DNA of 64,000 nt, from positions 1-64,000 of the forward strand of contig JAJQBK010000015.1 in the NCBI GenBank assembly GCA_021203305.1, given 5' to 3'. Below the pieces are notes generated by a model that was not told the origin of the DNA, made no database searches, and saw only the letters and a list, made by a program, of their open reading frames with translations. The position numbers and the translations under genes are program-made. Shown piece by piece: positions 35,119 to 43,573 of this stretch; position 1 is the stretch's first letter; every line of letters begins with the position of its first letter. The stretch comes from Lachnospiraceae bacterium. GTDB taxonomy: Bacteria > Bacillota > Clostridia > Lachnospirales > Lachnospiraceae.

Positions 35119-37419
35119 TTACCGCCGGGATTGCCCTTCCTGCTGTTCCATGGCCATTCTGGGAATAAACACGCGGCCCATCTCCTCCTTTTTGTTGTGT
35201 AGCTTCGCGTTCTCCACCGCCTGCGCGGCAAAAAACGCCTGGCTGCCAAATTTCTCTTTTCCTCTCAGATCCACCTTCTCGTAGGTACCGTCCGGCTTCA
35301 GCTCCCGAGCCTTCAGCGTATCCCTCAGTTGCGTATCCAGAATTCCGTAAGCCTTTTCCTTCAGGGCCGGGTCCTCAATGGGAAATAAAATCTCTACCCT
35401 GCGCTCCAGATTTCTGGGCATCCAGTCCGCGCTGGAGGCATAAATTTCTTCCTTGCCCCCGTTTTCAAAATAAAAGATTCTGCTGTGCTCCAGGAAATAT
35501 CCCACAATAGAGCGCACGGAAATATTCTCAGAGACGCCGGGAATTCCCACCCTCAGGCAGCAGATTCCGCGGACAATCAGGTCAATCCTCACCCCCGCGC
35601 AGGACGCCCGGTAAAGGGCCTCGATCACATCCGGGTCACAGAGAGAATTCATCTTGGCGATAATCCGGGCCTCTCTCCCCGCCCTCGCGTAGCCCGCCTC
35701 CCTGTCAATCAGGTAAATAAAACGATCCTTCAGCCAGAGCGGCGCTAAGGACAGCTTATTCCAGTGCAGCGGCTCCGAATAGCCGGACAGCATATTGAAC
35801 ACCGCCGTGGCGTCCTCCCCGATGGCGTTCGCGCAGGTCAGCATTCCCACATCCGTATACAGCTTCGCCGTGGAATCATTATAATTGCCGGTGCCCAGAT
35901 GGACATATCTGCGGATTCCATCCTCCTCTCCCCGGACCACCAGGGTAATCTTGGAATGAGTCTTTAAGCCCACCAGTCCATAGATCACATGGCAGCCGGC
36001 CTTCTCCAGCATCTTCGCCCAGCCGATGTTATTTTCCTCGTCAAAGCGGGCCTTCAGCTCCACTAACACCGTCACCTGCTTGCCGTTCTCCGCCGCCTGG
36101 GCCAGAGCCGCGATGATGGGCGAATTGCCGCTGACCCGGTACAGGGTCTGCTTGATGGCCAGCACCTGCGGATCTCTCGCCGCCTGCTGCACAAACTGCA
36201 CCACGGGATCAAAGGATTCATATGGGTGATGCAACAGCACGTCCTTCTCCCGGATCAGCGCGAAAATATCCTCACAGTCCGCGAAATCCGGATGCACCTG
36301 GGGCACAAATTTCTCCGCCTTCAGGCTGTCAAACCCCTCCTGCCCGTACACCTTCATCAGAAACGTCAGATCCAGGGGACCGTCTATATAATAAATCGAG
36401 CTCTCCTTAATCGACAACTCTTTTTTCAGAAATTTTAAAAGATTTTTGTCCACATCCGCGTCCACCTCCAGGCGGATGGCTTCGCCCCGCTGTCTTTTTT
36501 TGATCTGATGCTCGATCTCCTTTAATAAATCCTCGGAATCATCTTCATCCAGGTCAAATTCCGCGTCCCGGGTAATGCGGAAGGGATGCACGCACTCAAT
36601 ATTGTAATTCAAAAACAGCTTATCCATATTCCGCTCGATGATCTCCTCCAGCAGAATCAGGTTTCTTGTGCCATTTTCCGACATGGGCAGCTCCACCACT
36701 CTTGACAGAAGGCCGGGCACCTGCACTGTGGCAAACTCCGGCTCCCCGCCGTCCTTTGCGTTTTTCTTGCGCACCAGGGCGCCCAGATTCAGGGACTTAT
36801 TTCTGATCAGGGGAAAGGGCCTGGAGGAATCCACCGCCATGGGCGTCAGCACCGGATACACGGAATTCATGAAATAGCGATCCACAAACTCCCCTTCCTT
36901 TTTGGTCAGCTCCTCATGCCGCTTCACCACACGCAACCCGTTCTGCATAAGCCCCGGCACCAGAGAGCGGTTCCAGGTGCTGTACTGCAGCTGCACAAAG
37001 GGATGAATTTCCTCATCCAGGGCGTCCAGCTGCTCCGCAGCCGTCATACCCGCGATGTCCCGCTTTTTGGGGCTGTCATCCGCCTGATCCATCAGGCTCG
37101 CCACGCGCACCATGAAAAATTCGTCCATGTTGGAGGCTGTGATGGACAGAAATTTCAGCCGTTCAAACAGGGGGATGCTTCTGTCCCTGGCTTCCTCCAG
37201 AATTCTTAAATTAAATTTCAGCCAGCTCAGCTCCCGGTTTACGTAATATTTCGGATTTCGCAGATCCGCCGGCTTTGCACCTCCTGATTCCTTTAAATCC
37301 CCGGATTTGCGCTCCTCCCTTGTCATTTTGGAATCCTTTGATTCCCTTGTCTCTTTTAAGGCTTTCGAATCTTTGGTTTCCTTCGTCTCCTTCACCGTTT
37401 TTGTTTCCCCTGCTTCCAT
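35119..37419 (-). CDS. ppk1: Polyphosphate kinase 1
   Basis: It reversibly makes polyphosphate from ATP. After a 50-residue Lys/Glu-rich low-complexity leader, the PPK1 core starts YYVNRELSWLKFNLRILEEA. The phospholipase-D-like catalytic region has the histidine motif GLKTHSKITLVVR and YVHLGTGNYND. At 766 residues it is slightly longer than usual because of the leader. GGAAGGGGAG precedes the ATG. ppx lies directly upstream, the standard polyphosphate pair. Confidence 0.97.
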   Translation of the reverse strand: MEAGETKTVKETKETKDSKALKETRESKDSKMTREERKSGDLKESGGAKPADLRNPKYYVNRELSWLKFNLRILEEARDRSIPLFERLKFLSITASNMDEFFMVRVASLMDQADDSPKKRDIAGMTAAEQLDALDEEIHPFVQLQYSTWNRSLVPGLMQNGLRVVKRHEELTKKEGEFVDRYFMNSVYPVLTPMAVDSSRPFPLIRNKSLNLGALVRKKNAKDGGEPEFATVQVPGLLSRVVELPMSENGTRNLILLEEIIERNMDKLFLNYNIECVHPFRITRDAEFDLDEDDSEDLLKEIEHQIKKRQRGEAIRLEVDADVDKNLLKFLKKELSIKESSIYYIDGPLDLTFLMKVYGQEGFDSLKAEKFVPQVHPDFADCEDIFALIREKDVLLHHPYESFDPVVQFVQQAARDPQVLAIKQTLYRVSGNSPIIAALAQAAENGKQVTVLVELKARFDEENNIGWAKMLEKAGCHVIYGLVGLKTHSKITLVVRGEEDGIRRYVHLGTGNYNDSTAKLYTDVGMLTCANAIGEDATAVFNMLSGYSEPLHWNKLSLAPLWLKDRFIYLIDREAGYARAGREARIIAKMNSLCDPDVIEALYRASCAGVRIDLIVRGICCLRVGIPGVSENISVRSIVGYFLEHSRIFYFENGGKEEIYASSADWMPRNLERRVEILFPIEDPALKEKAYGILDTQLRDTLKARELKPDGTYEKVDLRGKEKFGSQAFFAAQAVENAKLHNKKEEMGRVFIPRMAMEQQEGQSRR

Positions 37420-37508
37420 CCTCTCCCCTTCCTTTCGGCTCCGCTCTCCCGGCTGTTTCCGGGTTTACCCCTCAGTCACGCCTCCTGCGCGATTCTCTTT
37501 TTACCCTG

Positions 37509-39050
37509 TCACGCCTCCTGCGCGGTTCTCCTCTGCCGGATCACCACATTGACATTAAATACCTGCTCAAAAAAGGCGGTGCGCTCCGTCACAAGCCCCT
37601 TTTCCAGAGAAATATCCTGCTCTGTTTCCACGCTGATCACCAGCTTGTCGTCCTTTAGCTGGCACTTCACCACGTCAAATTTCTGTTTGTGGCTGCGGTC
37701 CAGCCCGTTGGCCACCCTGAGGATCGCCGTCAACTTGGCGATGGTCAGATAGGTCTGATTATCCACGCTTCTGCGAAGAGCCCCCTCCGCCTCCTCAAAA
37801 TCATCATGGTTGAAGCGCACAATGTTGGCCACCATCTCCTGCTCCAGATGGGACAGGCCGATGATCTCCGTAGCCATGATAATGCTGTAGGAGCAGGCGC
37901 CCATAGTGGTGATGCTGATATATTTGCCGCAGTCATGCAAAAGGGCGGAAATCCGCAGCAGAAGCCGCTCCCGCTTGCCCAGTCCGTGAACCTTCTTCAC
38001 ACTGTCAAATATTGCCAGCGCCAGCCGCTCTAATGTCTCGCTGCGCTTTTTGGAGCCCATATAGCGCTTGCTGATGTTATTGACGGAGGCGATAATGTCC
38101 TTCTCAAAATCATGATACATGACAATCAGCTTGTGCTTCTCCCCGTAATCATAGCCGATCCCATCGCAGAGCTCGGCGCCGGGCACCCACAAAACCTCCG
38201 CCCCGGTCACCTCCATCACGCGCCGCAGCAAAATGCCGGAGAGCATCATGGTGTCCAGCCGGTCCTCCGGCGCCTGCAGAAGCCTGGAAATTTCCATCTT
38301 GCTCATGCTTGAGGCCCGGTCCATCAGCTGGGCAAATTCCCCGCCATCCCAGAAGCCCTGCCCGTACTCATGGCCCGTTTTTTTCATCAGATAACGGGAA
38401 ATATGCTCATCCACCATGATCACGTTCGTGATCTTCTGCCCCTTCAGATACATCCGTTTGAACACGGAAAGCTGAGGATTGGCCAGCTCTAAAACCCGGG
38501 ACTCCACATCCTGCCCATCTACCTTCAGCCGCTGCAGCTGATCCTGCAGCCGCAGAAGCCCCAGCCTGAGCTGCTGGGTGCACACCAGCGTATCCTTATC
38601 AAAAAGGGAAATCTGCAGGCCGCCGCCGCAGATATCCACAATCGCCGTCCCCTGCTCGATGATCTTCTGAAAGGTCTCGCTCTTGGCGGCGATGGCCTTA
38701 TAATTTAAATACCGCTGCTCCGTATTGCTCAGCACCTGAATCCTGATGCCGGTTCGCTGCTCCACCTGGTCGCAGAAAAGCAGCGTATTGGATACCTCGC
38801 GCAAAGCGCTGGTGCCGTAGGCCGTGTACTCCGTCACCTTATAGCTTTTCATGACGGACTGAAACTCCCTGAGAACGCGGAAAATCTCATCCATGTGCTC
38901 GTCCTTGATCCTGCCAAGGGCATGGGCGTCCGTTCCCATATCCATGCTGTGCCGGAGACTTTCTATCTCCCTCATCCTCCCGTCCTGGTATTCAAAAATC
39001 TTCATGGACAGGCCGAAGGAGCCCGCTTCAATCGCCGCGAATAATTTCAT
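37509..39050 (-). CDS. ppx: Exopolyphosphatase, Ppx/GppA family with HD-like C-terminal domain
   Basis: N-terminal actin-like ATPase fold: KLFAAIEAGSFGLSMKIFE, YGTSALREVSN and VDICGGGLQISLFD. The C-terminal part (about 310-480) holds an HD-type helical domain with ALLHDCGKYI and RFNHDDFEEAEG. It trims polyphosphate or pppGpp. GGGG lies 8 nt before the ATG at 39050. Upstream of ppk and co-directional. Confidence 0.92.
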   Translation of the reverse strand: MKLFAAIEAGSFGLSMKIFEYQDGRMREIESLRHSMDMGTDAHALGRIKDEHMDEIFRVLREFQSVMKSYKVTEYTAYGTSALREVSNTLLFCDQVEQRTGIRIQVLSNTEQRYLNYKAIAAKSETFQKIIEQGTAIVDICGGGLQISLFDKDTLVCTQQLRLGLLRLQDQLQRLKVDGQDVESRVLELANPQLSVFKRMYLKGQKITNVIMVDEHISRYLMKKTGHEYGQGFWDGGEFAQLMDRASSMSKMEISRLLQAPEDRLDTMMLSGILLRRVMEVTGAEVLWVPGAELCDGIGYDYGEKHKLIVMYHDFEKDIIASVNNISKRYMGSKKRSETLERLALAIFDSVKKVHGLGKRERLLLRISALLHDCGKYISITTMGACSYSIIMATEIIGLSHLEQEMVANIVRFNHDDFEEAEGALRRSVDNQTYLTIAKLTAILRVANGLDRSHKQKFDVVKCQLKDDKLVISVETEQDISLEKGLVTERTAFFEQVFNVNVVIRQRRTAQEA

Positions 39051-39113
39051 AGCCATTTCCCCTTTTTTACTGTTATATATTCATCGCCGATAGCTTAAAA
39101 TTTTCTTATTTTT

Positions 39114-39542
39114 CTACAAATATTTCTTCAATCTGAACTTCGTCTGCTCTCCTGTTTTTTCACTCACAAGCTCAAACAAATTATCACTTGTTGTAAACAA
39201 ATTCTTCGGATTTCTGCCAATAATCAGATACTGATTCTTATCGTCAAGAGAAATATATTTCCTCGTATCATCATTCAGCAATATATCTGCGTTATCAATC
39301 ACAATAAGCTTTCCTGATTGTTCAGAAACTACTTTCTTAATATCTTTTTGATAGTCCTGATAATTCAAACAAAATATATCAGGATTAACTGCCATACACT
39401 CCCGAATAAAAGAAAAAGAAGCGGTCTTCCCCGTTGCCGATGAACCTGTCAGAAGCGTAATATTGTTTGTAAAATCAAAATCAAGTACATATGATGTATG
39501 AACCGTCGCAAAATGGTCCATCACAATTGGCTTACTCTTCAC
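39114..39542 (-). CDS. Small P-loop ATPase of the three-gene AT-rich cassette
   Basis: A 142-residue protein with Walker A GSSATGKT (33-40) and a hydrophobic Walker B LIVIDNAD (79-86), followed by LIIGRNPKN as a possible sensor strand. It lacks an ABC signature and is much shorter than AAA or ABC proteins, so it is a minimal ATPase or regulatory P-loop protein. The GTG at 39542 overlaps the upstream gene by 11 bp; an ATG at 39521 is an alternative. It is the last gene of the cassette. Confidence 0.7.
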   Translation of the reverse strand: MKSKPIVMDHFATVHTSYVLDFDFTNNITLLTGSSATGKTASFSFIRECMAVNPDIFCLNYQDYQKDIKKVVSEQSGKLIVIDNADILLNDDTRKYISLDDKNQYLIIGRNPKNLFTTSDNLFELVSEKTGEQTKFRLKKYL

Positions 39543-39975
39543 CGCCCCACCACTCCTTCAATTCTTCATAATCAGAAATAATTCCCGTTCCTTTACTATC
39601 AGATACCATAACTTCATTCATTTCAAATGGTATAATTGCGTAGTCACTGTATACTGCCCCTTTTTCCAGCCCATATAATACTTCCAGTGCATTATCGCCA
39701 CACTCTTTTAAGCAAAATACCCTGTCCGGATAATACAATACGTTCAATACAGTCTTACAGCCCGTGGATAAACAATCAACATCTAATATGACGCCGTTAA
39801 ACTTTGATTGTATCTTATATTTTCCAACCAGCCTGGAATCGTCTATGTCCTCTATTATCGCATCAGCTTTTTCGTCAAGTCTTAAAACTGTATTCTGATT
39901 AAAGAACACATCATTAAGTTCCACATACTCCTTATCGCCTGGTATGTCCCTCTTGTTCCTAAATATTGTAATCAT
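39532..39975 (-). CDS. DUF4869-like protein of the three-gene cassette
   Basis: From the ATG at 39975, with GGAGG 8 nt upstream, the protein has 147 residues: MITIFRNKRDIPG, then KYVELNDVFF and a C-terminal YEELKEWWGGEE. It matches my memory of the Clostridial DUF4869 family, mixed alpha/beta with no known enzyme motif. Its ATGA overlaps the stop of the TOPRIM-like gene and its 3' end overlaps the ATPase gene, so the three are strictly coupled. Confidence 0.6.
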   Translation of the reverse strand: MITIFRNKRDIPGDKEYVELNDVFFNQNTVLRLDEKADAIIEDIDDSRLVGKYKIQSKFNGVILDVDCLSTGCKTVLNVLYYPDRVFCLKECGDNALEVLYGLEKGAVYSDYAIIPFEMNEVMVSDSKGTGIISDYEELKEWWGGEE

Positions 39976-40634
39976 AGAAGCACCTCCAATCCGATACCTG
40001 CAAATTCTCTGCACAATGATGTGCCGAACAGGATGCTCTTCATTTTATCTTTAAGGGAAAGTTTCGACTGATCCAATCCACAGATATCATCTTCCTGCCG
40101 TTCTTCCCACTCGCAGCAGTTCTGCTTCCAGCATTCACCCAGCGAACCTTTGGACACTTCAAACCCTGTATTTCTCGTAAGATCCAATAACAGCTTTGCA
40201 GATAATTGCTCAATATTGTGTTCTGTCAAATGGTCGTCATAATCCACAATTTCCTGTATTTCTTTATAATTTACATCACCTGTACTAATCATCTGAACCA
40301 GGTGTTCTCTTGCGGCAATGGCACCTGCTCTCTTTTCTCTGAATTCATCCCCAGGAGCATAAATCCAATCAATTAATTTATCAAATTCCAATAGTGTATA
40401 TTCAAAGCAAATCAGATCAAGCAAGAACACATTATCCCGTATTCCTGCTGCCTCTTTTAATATTTTCTGTTCCATGTATAACTGAACATTATCAAAAGAA
40501 TTGTCAAAAGCGATGATATATCTGTTTTCTTTATCTGTTAACCCCTTGACTGCTTTTACCAATTCCCGGTTATTCTTTTTACTTTCTACTATCACATCCG
40601 GATAAATTTCATGCATAAAGGCTGTCCAGAACAT
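39972..40634 (-). CDS. TOPRIM-like (DUF4435-like) protein, N-terminus uncertain
   Basis: The reading frame from the ATG at 40634 gives 220 residues. Upstream in the same frame are codons for LWIEDRIGKSAYMFW, then 23 more codons back to a TGA at 40710-40712, then 11 codons to an ATG at 40745 with a perfect AGAGGAGG. WIED, VESKKNNRELVK, YIIAFDNSFDN and LLDLICFEYTLLEF in order resemble the Glu, middle and Asp-rich motifs of TOPRIM nucleases of the DUF4435 kind. Thus the gene either starts at a non-ATG codon (CTG at 40703 has AAGGAAG 9 nt upstream) or carries a nonsense mutation. It follows pheA by 11 bp. Confidence 0.6.
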   Translation of the reverse strand: MFWTAFMHEIYPDVIVESKKNNRELVKAVKGLTDKENRYIIAFDNSFDNVQLYMEQKILKEAAGIRDNVFLLDLICFEYTLLEFDKLIDWIYAPGDEFREKRAGAIAAREHLVQMISTGDVNYKEIQEIVDYDDHLTEHNIEQLSAKLLLDLTRNTGFEVSKGSLGECWKQNCCEWEERQEDDICGLDQSKLSLKDKMKSILFGTSLCREFAGIGLEVLL

Positions 40635-40756
40635 ATATGCTGATTTTCCGATGCGATCCTCAATCCATAAGTATGTCTTAGCTGCTCTCCTGTTTGCTTT
40701 CAGGCCAACTCACTTCCTTTCATATAATAATCTCAATACATTCATATTCCTCCTCT

Positions 40757-41887
40757 TCAGTAATTCCCCAGTATCTTCATATTTGCGGCTTCCTCCCTCA
40801 ATCCCCGCAGCGCGTTCTTCACCGCGCTGTCAGAGAGGTTGCCCTCAAAATCAATAAAGAACCGATACTCCCAGTTTCTGCCCTCGATGGGCCTGGACTC
40901 AATCTTGGTCAGGTTCAGATCATTGAAAATAAAATGACTCAGCATATGGTACAGGGAGCCGCTCTCATTGGGCACCTCAAAACAGATGCTGATTTTTTTC
41001 GCGTCTGACCGGAAAATCTTCTGGTTGGTCACAATGATGAAGCGGGTGCTGTTGTCCTTCACGTCGTTGATGCCGCTCTCCAGCACTTCAAGCCCGTAAA
41101 TCTCTCCGGCGGCGGAGCCGGCGATGGCCGCCTGATCCAGTCTGCCGTCCTCAGCCACCTTCTGCGCCGCGAAAGCGTTATTTTTCATGCTGATCTGCTG
41201 CCAGCCCGCGGCGCTTAAATATCTGGCGGTCTGCATCAGCGACTGGGGATGGGAGTACACCACCCTGATGTCCTCCTTTTTCGCCCCCGGCAGCGCCAGC
41301 AGACACTGATTAATCTGAAGGACCTGCTCTCCCACGATATAATTTTCAAATTCCTGTAAAAGGTCATAGATTTCGCTGACAATCCCCGCTGTGGAATTCT
41401 CAATGGGCAGCACCGCGTAATCCGCGCTTCCCTCCTCGATGGCGCACATGGCGTCCCGGAAGGTCTCCACATGGAAGCTGTTCACCTGCGAGCCGAAAAA
41501 CTGCCGCATGGCCGCCTGGGAGTACGCTCCCTCCGCGCCCTGAAACACCACCCGGGAACCGGCCGTGTCCAGCTTTTCCACCTGGATAAAGGGGAGCCTG
41601 CCCGTGGCGCCCGCATCCGCCAGCATCTGATACTGCATCTTTCTGCTGGTACTCATGATCAGCTCAAAAAGCTCCTGGGCACCGATACGATAGCTGTCCT
41701 TTTGCACCATGCCCCGGACGGCGGCAATCTTCTCCCGCTCCCTGGCGGAATCAAAAACCTTTTTGCCATTCTCAATCTTATACTGGGCCACCTCGCGGCA
41801 CACGTCCATCCGCTGCTCATAGAGGTCAACAATCTGCCTGTCCAGCTCATCGATTTCTTTTCTCAGTTCATCTAAATCCGTCGCCAT
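40757..41887 (-). CDS. pheA: Bifunctional chorismate mutase / prephenate dehydratase
   Basis: It makes phenylpyruvate from chorismate. Chorismate mutase (about 1-85: LRKEIDELDRQIVDLYEQRM) is followed by prephenate dehydratase (about 110-285: FQGAEGAYSQAA; LPIENSTAGIV; FIIVTNQ) and an ACT domain (about 298-376) with the Phe-binding KIESRPIEGRNWEYRFF, predicting feedback inhibition by phenylalanine. GAGG precedes the ATG. aroA lies upstream. I saw no T-box in the 180-bp spacer. Confidence 0.97.
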   Translation of the reverse strand: MATDLDELRKEIDELDRQIVDLYEQRMDVCREVAQYKIENGKKVFDSAREREKIAAVRGMVQKDSYRIGAQELFELIMSTSRKMQYQMLADAGATGRLPFIQVEKLDTAGSRVVFQGAEGAYSQAAMRQFFGSQVNSFHVETFRDAMCAIEEGSADYAVLPIENSTAGIVSEIYDLLQEFENYIVGEQVLQINQCLLALPGAKKEDIRVVYSHPQSLMQTARYLSAAGWQQISMKNNAFAAQKVAEDGRLDQAAIAGSAAGEIYGLEVLESGINDVKDNSTRFIIVTNQKIFRSDAKKISICFEVPNESGSLYHMLSHFIFNDLNLTKIESRPIEGRNWEYRFFIDFEGNLSDSAVKNALRGLREEAANMKILGNY

Positions 41888-42068
41888 CTGTTTTCTGTTC
41901 CTCTGTATTTATTCTTCCCATAGCACCGACTCCGCATTCCGTTTCCGCGCTATGCCTTTTCTCTTATTTCTTCACGCTGTCATTGATCCGCTGCGCTGCA
42001 CCTTCTCTTTTATCCGTTCAGGCCGCCATTCATCCGCCGCATGAAGCACTCTCAGCGTTTCATACAGT

Positions 42069-43382
42069 TTACTGCTCCCCTTCGACTGACTCTGTCACCC
42101 GGTCCAGCACGTCAAAATACCGCTCAAAGGTCTTTTTGCAGCAACCGGGATCCTTGATCACAATTCCCGCCACACGGGTGCCGGTCAGCGCAAAGCCCAT
42201 GGCCAGCCGATGGTCCTCATGAGTCTCAATGACTGTGGCCCGGGGTGTTCCCGGCTCGATCAGGATACTGTCCTCTCTCTCCTGCACCCCAATCCCCATG
42301 GCCCTCAGATTTTCCGCCATGGCGGACAGACGGTCGCTCTCCTGATGGCGGATATGGCCAATGCCGGTGATCTCCACCGTACTGTCCGCAAAGGGCGCGA
42401 TAGCCGCCAGGGTGATGGCCTGGTCAGAGAAGCTGTGCATATCCACAGTCACACCCTTCAATACGCCATCCGCCGGTCCGGTCACCCGGATTCCCTCTGA
42501 CCTGTCCTCCACCTGACACCCCATCTGTGCCAGAAGCTTCGCAAAGGCCACATCTCCCTGCAGAGAGTCAAAATGCAGATGGGGCACCGTCACAGAAATC
42601 CCATGGATCGCAGCCAATGCCCAGAAATAACAGGCTGCAGAGGCGTCCGGCTCCACCTGATAATCCCTTGTCACATAATGCTGGCCGCCCGGGATGACAA
42701 AGCGCTTTTCCCCCTCCCGCCTGACGCTCACGCCAAACTGCTCCATCATCCTGACCGTCATATCAATATAAGCCATGCCATGGCTTCCCTTTACCTCAAT
42801 GGCAAGCTCTTTTCCCGACATGGGTGCGGCAATCAGCAGGGCGCTCAGAAACTGACTGCTCAAGTCAATATCCACCGCCACCCGGTCCTTTAAGATTCCA
42901 TGCCCCGTAATCACCATCGGAAAATGTCCCGGCTTTTCGGTACATTCAATCCGGGCACCGATACTCTCCAGCGCCGTAATCAGAGGCTCCATGGGCCTGC
43001 GCCGCATCTGCTCCGACGCGTCCATATAAAAGCGGCCCTCGCCGCAGGCCAGGTAAGCCGCCAGAAATCTGGCCGCCGTTCCCGCGCTTCCCACATAGAC
43101 GGAGGCTTCCCGCACCGGAACCCTTCCTCCCAGCCCCGTCACCTCAATCCGGGCCGCGTCCTCATCCGCTTTCGCTTCAAATCCCAGATCCCGCACACAT
43201 TGCAGAAAATATCTGGAATCCTCCGAAAAAAGGCAGCCCTTCAGCGTGCTCTTCCCCTTCCCCATCACTGCCAGCAGAAGCGCCCGATTGGTGACGCTCT
43301 TCGAGCCGGGGACATTCACGGTCTGAACCGGATTTTTCTTTATTAAAATCGACCGGATTTCTTTTCTGTCGTTCAATTCCAT
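42069..43382 (-). CDS. aroA: 3-phosphoshikimate 1-carboxyvinyltransferase (EPSP synthase)
   Basis: Shikimate-pathway enzyme joining PEP and shikimate 3-phosphate. Substrate loop VPGSKSVTNRALLLA, GSAGTAARFLAA, the second-domain DLSSQFLSALLIAAP and HEDHRLAMGFAL are present. The 437-residue length is normal. GGGG precedes the ATG. It pairs with pheA for aromatic amino acid synthesis. Confidence 0.97.
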   Translation of the reverse strand: MELNDRKEIRSILIKKNPVQTVNVPGSKSVTNRALLLAVMGKGKSTLKGCLFSEDSRYFLQCVRDLGFEAKADEDAARIEVTGLGGRVPVREASVYVGSAGTAARFLAAYLACGEGRFYMDASEQMRRRPMEPLITALESIGARIECTEKPGHFPMVITGHGILKDRVAVDIDLSSQFLSALLIAAPMSGKELAIEVKGSHGMAYIDMTVRMMEQFGVSVRREGEKRFVIPGGQHYVTRDYQVEPDASAACYFWALAAIHGISVTVPHLHFDSLQGDVAFAKLLAQMGCQVEDRSEGIRVTGPADGVLKGVTVDMHSFSDQAITLAAIAPFADSTVEITGIGHIRHQESDRLSAMAENLRAMGIGVQEREDSILIEPGTPRATVIETHEDHRLAMGFALTGTRVAGIVIKDPGCCKKTFERYFDVLDRVTESVEGEQ

Positions 43383-43573
43383 TATTACCCCTATTTTAAC
43401 ACAGATTTCCCATGGAAAGAAGAAGCGATTTCTCTTTGAATGTAAAATCTGTTCAAAACTTGTTACTATTCACAGCAATACCGCCTTCGCAAACCAGAGC
43501 GGGAAAGCAAAATATCTGTTTCACGATTTCTGTGCTGTATTTTACCTTCCCGCGACCCATTTGCAACATAACT

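Noticed and set aside
40710..40712. TGA read as selenocysteine in the TOPRIM-like gene
   Set aside because: No SECIS-like hairpin was evident after the codon and selenocysteine would not fit the motif; start-site shift or mutation is simpler.
41888..42068. T-box leader upstream of pheA
   Set aside because: I looked for the T-box bulge sequence and a terminator/antiterminator pair and did not see them.
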